A stretch of 11,982 bases of DNA from Mariprofundaceae bacterium (GTDB taxonomy: Bacteria; Pseudomonadota; Zetaproteobacteria; Mariprofundales; Mariprofundaceae), in NCBI GenBank assembly GCA_030950965.1, contig JAUZQP010000222.1, positions 1-11,982 of the forward strand, written 5' to 3'. Position numbers and translations under genes: made by a program. Under the pieces are notes generated by a model. That model did no database searches. It saw only the letters and a list, made by a program, of their open reading frames with translations, and had not been told where the DNA came from. This document shows positions 1 to 5,499 of this stretch, piece by piece. How positions within the stretch are numbered: the stretch's first letter is position 1; each line of letters starts with the position of its first letter.

Positions 1-887
1 TTTAGGGGTAATAAGTTCACCGTACACGGCAAACCATGCAATAAATCTACCAACGCCTCGGCATCGGCACGACTATCATTCACGCCTTCCATCAACACGT
101 ATTCAATCAACACCCGTTTGCGCGATGTACCAGCCGTGGCAAAAGCACGCAGTGCTGATAACAGGCTCGCTAAGGGGTATTTGCGATTCACTGGCATGAT
201 CCGATCACGCACAGTATCGTTACTGGCATTAAGCGACACCGCTAAATTACATGGCAGCATTTCAGCCGTCATCCGCTCAATGGCAGGAACCAAGCCCGAA
301 GTGGACAGCGTCACATGCCGGGGCGACAGCGCCATGCCAGCAGGATCGGTGGCAATGCGTACAAATCGCGCTACTGCATCATAATTATGCAAGGGTTCAC
401 CCATGCCCATCAATACTACATTGCGTGGGTACGACCCAAGAACCGTGCGCGCCTGCATCAGTTGTGCCACCATCTCGCTGGTGTGTAAATTGCGTTGCAA
501 TCCCGCTGTTGCGGTAAGGCAAAACGTACACCCCATCGCGCAACCCACTTGACTGGAAATACATTGGGTGACGCGCCCTGCGGTAGGAATCAATACGGAC
601 TCGACCTCGCCACCTAAGGGCAGACCGAGTAGCATTTTTTGCGTGCCATCATCGTCTTGCTGCCAGCGATTGACGCTAAGTTCAGGCCAACTCACATGCT
701 CGCTCAACCATTGCTGAAAATGTTGCGGTAATTCAACCATACGCGAAATATCACGCTCGCCACGACGAAACACCCAAGCTTTTAAGGTATCAACATGCCG
801 TACTTTCACACCTGCCTGCTCACATAAGCGCAGCAGATCATCATGCGCCATACCTGTAATAGCTGGGCGTTCGTCTTGTATCACCAT
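1..887 (-). CDS. rlmN: 23S rRNA (adenine2503-C2)-methyltransferase RlmN, 3' end cut by window
   Basis: Radical-SAM enzyme of the RlmN/Cfr family, which methylates C2 of A2503 in 23S rRNA (and A37 of some tRNAs) in the cytoplasm. The reading frame is open from the ATG at 887 to the window edge, giving 295 codons of an expected 350-385. The radical-SAM CxxxCxxC motif reads GCAMGCTFC, with cysteines near residues 116, 120 and 123, close to E. coli 125/129/132. It is followed by GLQRNL, then MGMGEPL, STSGLVP, LAVSLNASND and LPCTVNLLPL, all in family order. The SLNA variant of the usual SLHA is one I associate with non-enteric members. The methyl-carrying C-terminal cysteine lies outside the window. 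The start is 8 nt after the ferredoxin stop codon, so the two are probably cotranscribed. I see no strong Shine-Dalgarno. The 3' end is missing only because of the window. Confidence 0.95.
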   Translation of the reverse strand, partial: MVIQDERPAITGMAHDDLLRLCEQAGVKVRHVDTLKAWVFRRGERDISRMVELPQHFQQWLSEHVSWPELSVNRWQQDDDGTQKMLLGLPLGGEVESVLIPTAGRVTQCISSQVGCAMGCTFCLTATAGLQRNLHTSEMVAQLMQARTVLGSYPRNVVLMGMGEPLHNYDAVARFVRIATDPAGMALSPRHVTLSTSGLVPAIERMTAEMLPCNLAVSLNASNDTVRDRIMPVNRKYPLASLLSALRAFATAGTSRKRVLIEYVLMEGVNDSRADAEALVDLLHGLPCTVNLLPL

Positions 888-895
888 GAATGGCT

Positions 896-1240
896 TTACA
901 GGCCGTACTTCGCCTTGTTTTGGGCAATGGCTTCGGCTGAAGGCGTTTCCTGTTCTTTGACTTCGGCCAGTTCGTAGCCATCACGTTTGCTGTCACATTG
1001 TTCATTCAATGCAATATCATCGGCGAATACATCAGGTACATCTTCTTCGGGGTAAATGGCTTCCCAAGGACATTCTGGTTCGCAAACAGCGCAATCAATG
1101 CACTCATCAGGCGAAATGAGCAACATATTTGGCGTGCCTTCCGTGATTTCTGTTGGTTGATAAAAACAATCCACAGGACATACCGCGACACACGCTGTAT
1201 CGACGCAGTCTTTACACAATTGGGTTACAACAAAAGCCAT
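896..1240 (-). CDS. fdxA: 7Fe ferredoxin ([3Fe-4S][4Fe-4S], Azotobacter FdI/FdxA type)
   Basis: Small soluble electron carrier of 114 aa. The N-terminus [12 protein letters not shown] and the first cysteine series (C9, C12, C17, C21, C25) follow Azotobacter vinelandii FdI one residue shifted for the Met. C47, C50, C53 and C57, in [14 protein letters not shown], form the second series. By family rules C9, C17 and C53 bind the 3Fe-4S cluster and C21, C47, C50 and C53/C57 region residues the 4Fe-4S cluster; the exact assignment is inferred. A roughly 7-residue insertion (TEITEGTP region, residues 30-37) separates the two cluster halves compared with FdI. The C-terminal part is acidic and poorly conserved. 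A strong Shine-Dalgarno (GTGAGGTGA, plus-strand 1244-1252) sits just before the ATG. The gene leads an apparent two-gene unit with rlmN, so it may supply electrons to a radical-SAM enzyme, but that is inference only. Confidence 0.95.
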   Translation of the reverse strand: MAFVVTQLCKDCVDTACVAVCPVDCFYQPTEITEGTPNMLLISPDECIDCAVCEPECPWEAIYPEEDVPDVFADDIALNEQCDSKRDGYELAEVKEQETPSAEAIAQNKAKYGL

Positions 1241-1262
1241 AAATCACCTCACTTATAACGTA

Positions 1263-1293
1263 GCAAACGAACAGGCTGAACCTGTCCGTTTGC
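1263..1293. repeat. Inverted repeat in the ferredoxin 5' region
   Basis: Two 13-base arms (1263-1275 and 1281-1293) pair with one mismatch around a 5-base CTGAA loop. It lies 23 bp upstream of the ferredoxin ATG. On the minus strand no T-run follows, so it is a poor rho-independent terminator for the upstream GTPase gene. It could be an operator, an mRNA leader stem, or a weak bidirectional terminator. The remaining bases to about 1372 show nothing else I can name. Confidence 0.55.
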
Positions 1294-1425
1294 ATTTTAG
1301 ATTCATCTGTGGCAATTCATCACCAGCAGGAAAAGGGCGCGCACGCTAAAAAAGCTGGCGCGGAATAGCAAATAAGGAACGGAAATTTAATAACTTGTGC
1401 ATGTTAAGCGAAGGTTTTTTATTCA

Positions 1426-1460
1426 GCGCGATTTTGGTAGATTATTTATTGCGCGTTACC
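1426..1460 (+). repeat. Right-end remnant of element A inside element C
   Basis: These 35 bases match the right end of the intact A copy at 9343-9500, from GCGCGATTTTGG through to GTTACC, with one substitution (GCGCG for GCGAG). They are followed directly by TAA, as expected for the right-hand target duplication of an A insertion. The left part of that A copy is missing here. Confidence 0.8.
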
Positions 1461-1516
1461 TAAACTGCGCGCTTTCGCCTTGATGGCGAAAAAACAGAGG
1501 GGGTGTGAATGATTAC
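1461..1516 (+). repeat. Right-half remnant of element B inside element C
   Basis: The first 45 bases (1461-1505) are identical to 4575-4619 in the full B element, and the match continues through TGAATGATTAC to B's right end. The TAA at 1461-1463 corresponds to the TAA inside B's AGCGTAAACTG. This means an A copy had once inserted at that TAA before the left sides of both were lost. Confidence 0.85.
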
Positions 1517-1554
1517 GCTTAAAGTGCACAAGTTATTAAATTCCCGTTCCTAAG

Positions 1555-2136
1555 CTATTCAAGATCCATCAAATCATCGTAATCATCATCGTCTGCAACG
1601 CCACCTGTTTGTGCATCAATAATCGCCTGCAATAGCGATAATACCAAGGTTTTGGAATCCTCCACCTTGCGCGGATCACAGGGGATTACCGTCGTATCAC
1701 CGACATTCAGCTCCTGCACCAGCACATCAATGGCTTTAGCACCGGGCTCATCGCGCTTGGTTGCGCCAATAATAATTGGATCATCCGAACGTTCGCGATA
1801 ATATTGGAACATACCCTTACCTTCATCAATCGCACGTTGACTGCTCGAATCAATGAGAAAGATGGTTCCTAATGCGCCCTTGGATAAAATACGCCACATA
1901 AAGTTGAAACGTGATTGCCCTGGCGTACCAAAAAGATGAACATCCAGTGTGTCATCCACATGTAAGATACCGAAGTCCAGCCCGACGGTGGTCATGCCCT
2001 TGAACTGAGCCAGTGCATCAGTCGCCTGCACATCTTTACCCGATGATTGTTCATCGCTGATGTGACGAATTAATGTCGTTTTACCCGCATTAAAAGGACC
2101 AGTAATAAGAATTTTAGCGATTTCCTTCCTAGCCAT
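1555..2136 (-). CDS. Small Ras-like GTPase of the MglA/CvnD-type family (COG2229-like)
   Basis: Cytoplasmic regulatory GTPase of 193 aa. The P-loop is GPFNAGKTT (13-21). Candidate switch I threonines are T49/T50. Switch II reads LFGTPGQSRF (68-77), and TKRD (126-129) stands for the base-recognition NKxD motif. The catalytic DxxG aspartate of Ras is replaced (FGTPG instead of WDTAG), which is usual in this bacterial branch rather than a defect. IPCDP (151-155) fits the G5 position. The C-terminus (about 180-193) is a very acidic tail rich in Asp. The ATG overlaps no coding sequence but starts 2 nt after the upstream stop; AGGAATAGGAT in the end of the upstream gene serves as Shine-Dalgarno, so the two are translationally linked. 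Relatives act with roadblock, DUF742 or DUF4388 proteins in polarity and signalling. The specific job here is unknown. Confidence 0.9.
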   Translation of the reverse strand: MARKEIAKILITGPFNAGKTTLIRHISDEQSSGKDVQATDALAQFKGMTTVGLDFGILHVDDTLDVHLFGTPGQSRFNFMWRILSKGALGTIFLIDSSSQRAIDEGKGMFQYYRERSDDPIIIGATKRDEPGAKAIDVLVQELNVGDTTVIPCDPRKVEDSKTLVLSLLQAIIDAQTGGVADDDDYDDLMDLE

Positions 2137-2138
2137 AA

Positions 2139-2771
2139 TTATGATCCTATTCCTTTAATACGTTGGAGAATTCTATTCGCAAGACTCGACTTGCCGCGTC
2201 CTGAAGTCTTGTTTTTTTTAGTTTGACGTTGGTCTTCTTTCTTTGCATTCATCAGCCCACTAACATAGGCTAAAAGCATGATTTTAAGGCGTGCCTTTAA
2301 TGTCTTGCTATTGCTGACGTTATCCAAAAACTGCTGCGGCTTAAATAAACTTGATGCTAATGCTTGACGGTGAAGCAGACCAGCGCAAATTTCAAGGTGG
2401 TAGTCTTCAAACTGTACAGGTATGGCTTTAACTTCTACGATGGGGAGTTTACATAGCATGTGTGACAAACCGTGACAAAAGGGCTCATTCCACTCCAGCG
2501 GCTCCAGCAAACCTGCTAACACAGCTACAGTATCTTGCCCTTCTTCGAGCGTCTGTGGTTGACCTTCCCAATATGATTCTTGCATCGCGGAGGTAAAGAA
2601 ATGCTTTAATTGTATAGGGTCAAGCGAATTCACCAGTTGACCCTTGGTAAAGGGAATGCGACCAGCAAACCCTAAGTGCGTAATATATACCAACACTCCC
2701 GTTCGCTTCATAGCTACCGTCTTTCGAAACAAGCCAAAGTGCTTAAAACTTATTAATTCTCTATCAGCCAT
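2139..2771 (-). CDS. Uncharacterised partner of the GTPase; weak DUF4388/PATAN-like N-terminus
   Basis: 210 aa, no signal peptide or membrane segment, so presumably cytoplasmic. Residues about 20-50 contain KRTGVLVYITHLG and GRIPFTKGQLVNS. This resembles the opening of DUF4388 (PATAN) domains (TGVL...GRIYF..G.LVHA), which often sit next to MglA-like GTPases. The resemblance is by eye and weak. The middle is mostly helical-looking with no motif I recognise. Residues about 175-200 are a Lys/Arg-rich, probably flexible stretch (KKEDQRQTKKNKTSGRGK), which could bind nucleic acid, membrane or the acidic tail of the GTPase. It is the first gene of a two-gene unit and ends 2 nt before the GTPase start. 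Its own Shine-Dalgarno is weak. A divergent gene starts about 100 bp upstream, so promoters for both should lie in 2772-2871, but I see no convincing -35/-10 pair there. Confidence 0.75.
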   Translation of the reverse strand: MADRELISFKHFGLFRKTVAMKRTGVLVYITHLGFAGRIPFTKGQLVNSLDPIQLKHFFTSAMQESYWEGQPQTLEEGQDTVAVLAGLLEPLEWNEPFCHGLSHMLCKLPIVEVKAIPVQFEDYHLEICAGLLHRQALASSLFKPQQFLDNVSNSKTLKARLKIMLLAYVSGLMNAKKEDQRQTKKNKTSGRGKSSLANRILQRIKGIGS

Positions 2772-2871
2772 TATACCAACCGTTCACAGAGCCCCCTCAG
2801 ACCTTACTTACCCAAGCCTTAAAAAAAAACAATTCTTCAAAAAGCAGTGCAGAAACCTTAGCCTCCTGACG

Positions 2872-4506
2872 ATGAAAAGCAATCTTCTCACCAGTAACGA
2901 ACTTAACAAGGCCTCGCAGCTTGATTTAAACAGCCCACTCATCATGGTCGGCTCAATCGGCGAGTCTGCTATTACCGAAGATGAAACATTAAAACTACTC
3001 AAACAAGAACGGCAGGAATTGGGGCGCGATGGTGATTTTATTGGTAAATCGACCACCTGCATGTATGTCGGTGATCAACACGTCATTAAGCTTCAACAGC
3101 ACATGTCATTCACCGATGGACGGATTGCCACTAAATGGGTGGAACACCGTATTAAAAAAGAACAAACCATTGGATTGTACCACCCTTCGCGCAGTTGGTT
3201 TTTACTACAAGATGACGAGAAGTGGTTTGCAGGCAACATCACTATTCGCCTCAGTTTGTTCCACCAGTTGTTTGAAAACAAAGATTTACAGCCCGCTATT
3301 GCCATGCCTTGGATTATTCAAGTGTGCGACAAATACCTGCATCATGCCGCACAAGGGAAGGATCGACTGGATGAAGGGCTGTCCAACTTCGGTCTGGATG
3401 GCGACCAACTGTATTACCTTGATGATGATATTTTCAGCTGGGATCACTTCCACGCGTTCAGCGCGCTGATTGCTGGGTGGTTTCGCCGCTACAGCAAGGG
3501 CTGGTTTAATAGCGAGAGCACGGCGCAACTGGGGACTGAAGTTCGCCGCATGCTGGATAGCCACTTTGAAAAAGGCTCGGGTATTGATGCACCCCAGGTG
3601 ATAGCCGAACAGATTAAGGGTATGTTCTTCCCTGCGGGGACGATTCAGGAAGCTGCCGATGCCTTTCGAATGGCGTTGATTCATCGCGTAGAACCCGCTC
3701 AACGTGGATTAACGGCGAACCATTGGGATGCAGAATCCTTTGGTCTGTTCTTTGATGACGATGACCCCATACTGCTGCTTGGCGATGTTCACGCCAACTT
3801 ACCAGCCCTCGAGGCAGTGCTGGAGCATACGCGAACATGGGGAATCAAGCGCATCTGTGTCTTGGGTGATGTGGTGGGGTATGGTCCTCATCCCGCGCAA
3901 TGTATTGATTTGTTGCAGTCCATCAACGCATTCACCATTCGCGGCAATCACGATCATGCCATTGGCAGCCAAGAGAAGGTACGCACGATGAGCATATCCT
4001 CAACATGGGTGGCCTCATGGAGTCAGCAGCACCTTAGCAATCAACAGCGCCAATACCTCGCTAACTTACCCACCCGCATACTCAATCGCCCATGGCTGGC
4101 AGTACATGGTTCACCTGTGGATCAGACGTTTTTTAATGCCTACGTTTATGATCGAACAGCAGAAAATAATTTACAATGGTTGCTGGATGAGGGGTTTAGT
4201 TTTTGTATTCATGGGCATTGCCATATTCAAGCGGTGTACAGTATGGAGCGTGGTGGTGTTCCTAAAAAGTTCAGTGAACAAGGCATCGTTGAATTATCAG
4301 ACATTGGGCATAGCTATCTCATCTGCCCTGGCTCAGTTGGCCAACCACGCGGTGGTGATCCACGCGCCGCATTTGCTGTATTATACCCAGCCCAACAGCG
4401 CGTTGAAAACCACCGCATCAACTACCCGATCCAACAAACCATCCCAGATATGATTATCCACGGCTTCCCCGAACAGCTTATTCAGCGGCTACGCAATGGT
4501 GTTTAA
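2872..4506 (+). CDS. Fusion: kinase-fold (APH/LPS-kinase-like) domain + calcineurin-like metallophosphoesterase
   Basis: 544 aa, no signal peptide. The C-terminal half (about 300-500) carries the full metallophosphoesterase set: GDVHAN (D305, H307), GDVVGYGP (D333), RGNHDH (N359, H360), VHGSP (H412), HGHCH (H449, H451), then PGSVGQPRGGDP as in YfcE/MJ0936-type phosphodiesterases. The N-terminal half (about 50-200) looks like a diverged protein-kinase fold: HVIKL (K73 as the ATP lysine) and D167-E-G-L-S-N172, the D+5 N spacing of the HGDxxxxN catalytic loop. A following LYYLDDD (D184-D186) stands at the metal-binding DFG position. The kinase assignment is inference; the phosphoesterase is secure. 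The start is uncertain: the frame is open back to 2644, but that part overlaps the divergent gene and reads as noise. No good Shine-Dalgarno precedes 2872; a later ATG at 2944 is possible. A MITE was inserted over its stop codon. Confidence 0.88.
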   Translation: MKSNLLTSNELNKASQLDLNSPLIMVGSIGESAITEDETLKLLKQERQELGRDGDFIGKSTTCMYVGDQHVIKLQQHMSFTDGRIATKWVEHRIKKEQTIGLYHPSRSWFLLQDDEKWFAGNITIRLSLFHQLFENKDLQPAIAMPWIIQVCDKYLHHAAQGKDRLDEGLSNFGLDGDQLYYLDDDIFSWDHFHAFSALIAGWFRRYSKGWFNSESTAQLGTEVRRMLDSHFEKGSGIDAPQVIAEQIKGMFFPAGTIQEAADAFRMALIHRVEPAQRGLTANHWDAESFGLFFDDDDPILLLGDVHANLPALEAVLEHTRTWGIKRICVLGDVVGYGPHPAQCIDLLQSINAFTIRGNHDHAIGSQEKVRTMSISSTWVASWSQQHLSNQQRQYLANLPTRILNRPWLAVHGSPVDQTFFNAYVYDRTAENNLQWLLDEGFSFCIHGHCHIQAVYSMERGGVPKKFSEQGIVELSDIGHSYLICPGSVGQPRGGDPRAAFAVLYPAQQRVENHRINYPIQQTIPDMIIHGFPEQLIQRLRNGV

Positions 4507-4508
4507 TC

Positions 4509-4790
4509 GTAACCATTCACACCCCCCACTGGTTTTCCCACCATCTGCGTTGAAAGTGCTCATTTACCCAAGCGTAAACTGCGCGCTTTCGCCTTGATGG
4601 CGAAAAAACAGAGGGGGTGGAATGAGGTAACTCGCAATAAATAATCTACCAAAATCGCGCAGGATTTTTGTTCGGCATTAAGGCGCAAAAAGCGAAGTAT
4701 AGCTCGTTATGTAAGCTTTTTTGCAACGCCGATGCAGGGCAAAAAGACAAGCAAGTTTGGTGGGTTATTTATTGCGAGTTACCTGATTAC
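4509..4790. mobile_element. Element B: MITE with 8-bp duplication and GTAA end, interrupted by element A
   Basis: The left end starts GTAACCATTCACACCCCC. The right end, read in reverse complement and with the A insert removed, is GTAATCATTCC-ACCCCC. The flanks are identical 8-mers GTTTAATC at 4501-4508 and 4791-4798. Without the A insert and its extra TGA the element is 121 bp. IS66-family insertion sequences are known to have ends beginning GTAA and 8-bp duplications, so B is probably a non-autonomous IS66 derivative (inference). The left duplication includes the TAA stop of the kinase-phosphoesterase gene (4504-4506), so insertion left that protein intact. Confidence 0.8.
4626..4783. mobile_element. 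Element A, copy 1: 158-bp MITE nested in element B, TGA duplication
   Basis: The terminal inverted repeats are 28 bp (4626-4653 versus 4756-4783, 26 matches), beginning GGTAACTCGCAATAAATAAT. Flanking TGA at 4623-4625 and 4784-4786 is a 3-bp target duplication. Removing the element plus one TGA restores GAATGATTAC, the B right end seen uninterrupted at 1507-1516. The interior is an imperfect palindrome without an ORF. The copy at 9343-9500 is its reverse complement with the same length. No transposase is visible; 3-bp TNA duplications are typical of some IS5-family groups, hence a tentative link. Confidence 0.88.
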
Positions 4791-4813
4791 GTTTAATCTG
4801 CTTGTGTGATCTG

Positions 4814-4851
4814 AAAAATTAACGTGCATGGTTCAACCCCATGCGCGTTAA
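4814..4851 (-). terminator. Rho-independent terminator of the leuA-hldD-bamE operon
   Basis: On the minus strand a 13-bp stem (arms 4839-4851 and 4819-4831, one G-U pair) with a short loop is followed by a run of five T (plus-strand A run 4814-4818). The upstream arm overlaps the stop codon (4848-4850) of the last gene. It is placed to end the long minus-strand operon. Confidence 0.88.
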
Positions 4852-5135
4852 TGGCGTTTTCTTGCCCGCTCAATGTCACCTTCAACTTTTTTCTTTGAAC
4901 CAAAGAACGCCCAAAAATCAGATACTACAGCCATGGCCATAACCCCGAACAATACATCCGAGGGTGTATGGGTTAATTCAGCTAACTCTTGTATACTAGC
5001 GTTTTCAAAGAAAACTTCCCATGCCCACAACACCATCAATAGATGACCACCGATCATCACCAACAGCATAAAAACAGTCCAAAAGCTACTGATGACTAAG
5101 CCTATAAAAGAAGCTTGCCCAGGTACTCTAGCCAT
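4848..5135 (-). CDS. Small two-helix inner-membrane protein, unknown function
   Basis: 95 aa from the ATG at 5135. Two hydrophobic segments are visible: about 10-43 (long, Trp/Met-rich, ending LWAWEVFF) and about 60-79 (DVLFGVMAMAVVSDFWAFFG). A basic tail follows (KKKVEGDIERARKRH), which by the positive-inside rule should be cytoplasmic, giving a hairpin topology. An upstream in-frame ATG would add 10 residues. I prefer 5135 because AGGGGAT lies 5-6 nt before it and the CATGGCTAG overlap with the bamE-like stop is typical of coupled genes. It is the last gene before the terminator. I do not recognise the family. Confidence 0.75.
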   Translation of the reverse strand: MARVPGQASFIGLVISSFWTVFMLLVMIGGHLLMVLWAWEVFFENASIQELAELTHTPSDVLFGVMAMAVVSDFWAFFGSKKKVEGDIERARKRH

Positions 5136-5499
5136 GATTATCCCCTTCGGTTTGTGCAGCAGCATCTTGCTTCGGCTTCATACCTGTACGCTCAATCGAC
5201 AATACCCGCAACGCTTTATCATAAACAATATCGACACGACGAATAAACGCCTCATCCGTTTCTGGATTTTCGTATTGTTCAATATAATAGACATGCCTAG
5301 GGTGCAAGCTGTCCTTCAACGCGGCAGAACCCATCATGGTTTCGACACGGAAGCGTGAATCACCCACCTTGATTTGCTCGACATTATCCTCTTTGAGTAC
5401 ATTTCCCTGCTGAATGACACGGCTATGACATGCCGTCATCAAGCCCAATAACACGAGTATCATCAACATGTTAAGGCCTGTTTTTTGTAGTTTAATCAT
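5128..5499 (-). CDS. bamE: BamE-type (SmpA/OmlA) outer-membrane lipoprotein
   Basis: Probable lipoprotein subunit related to BamE of the beta-barrel assembly complex. From the ATG at 5499 it has 123 aa. A short KLQK n-region, a hydrophobic stretch and LMTAC give a lipidated Cys at about 24. The next residue is His, not Asp, so the Lol system should send it to the outer membrane. Mature residues read QQGNVLKEDNVEQIKVGDSR and then VETMMGS, matching BamE's QGN.L...DV..I..GM....V...LG layout, followed by an HVYYIEQ strand. Annotated this way it may be BamE itself or a paralogue; there is no neighbouring fur/rnfH to decide. A start three codons earlier (5508) exists, but GGATGGAG directly precedes 5499. 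The start overlaps the hldD stop by 8 nt, and its own end overlaps the next gene. Confidence 0.82.
   Translation of the reverse strand: MIKLQKTGLNMLMILVLLGLMTACHSRVIQQGNVLKEDNVEQIKVGDSRFRVETMMGSAALKDSLHPRHVYYIEQYENPETDEAFIRRVDIVYDKALRVLSIERTGMKPKQDAAAQTEGDNHG

Larger units (their letters stand above)
1376..1550. mobile_element. Element C: 175-bp MITE-like unit with TAA target duplication
   Basis: The ends are near-perfect inverted repeats. Bases 1376-1401 (starting GGAACGG) match the reverse complement of 1525-1550 with one difference, and a second inner match (TTAAGCG) extends the arms. The unit is flanked on both sides by TAA (1373-1375 and 1551-1553), a clean 3-bp target duplication. It contains no ORF. 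The right copy of TAA is one base from the stop codon of the GTPase gene, so the element landed just behind that gene. The interior holds pieces of families A and B (listed separately), so it is a chimera. By ends and TNA-type duplication it groups with elements A and D. Mobilisation by an IS5-superfamily transposase is inference; no transposase is present in the window. Confidence 0.8.

Noticed and set aside
998..1258. 86-codon plus-strand ORF over the ferredoxin
   Set aside because: Antisense shadow of a clearly conserved ferredoxin.
2770..2775. Perfect TATAAT on the minus strand
   Set aside because: It overlaps the start codon of the 210-aa protein, and no -35 lies at the right distance; likely chance.
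2644..2871. Upstream in-frame extension of the kinase/phosphoesterase gene (76 extra codons)
   Set aside because: It overlaps the start of the divergent gene at 2139-2771, is basic and low-complexity in part (KKKQFFKK), and has no ribosome binding site.
5136..5165. Upstream start for the small membrane protein (10 more residues)
   Set aside because: The Shine-Dalgarno and the coupled overlap favour 5135.
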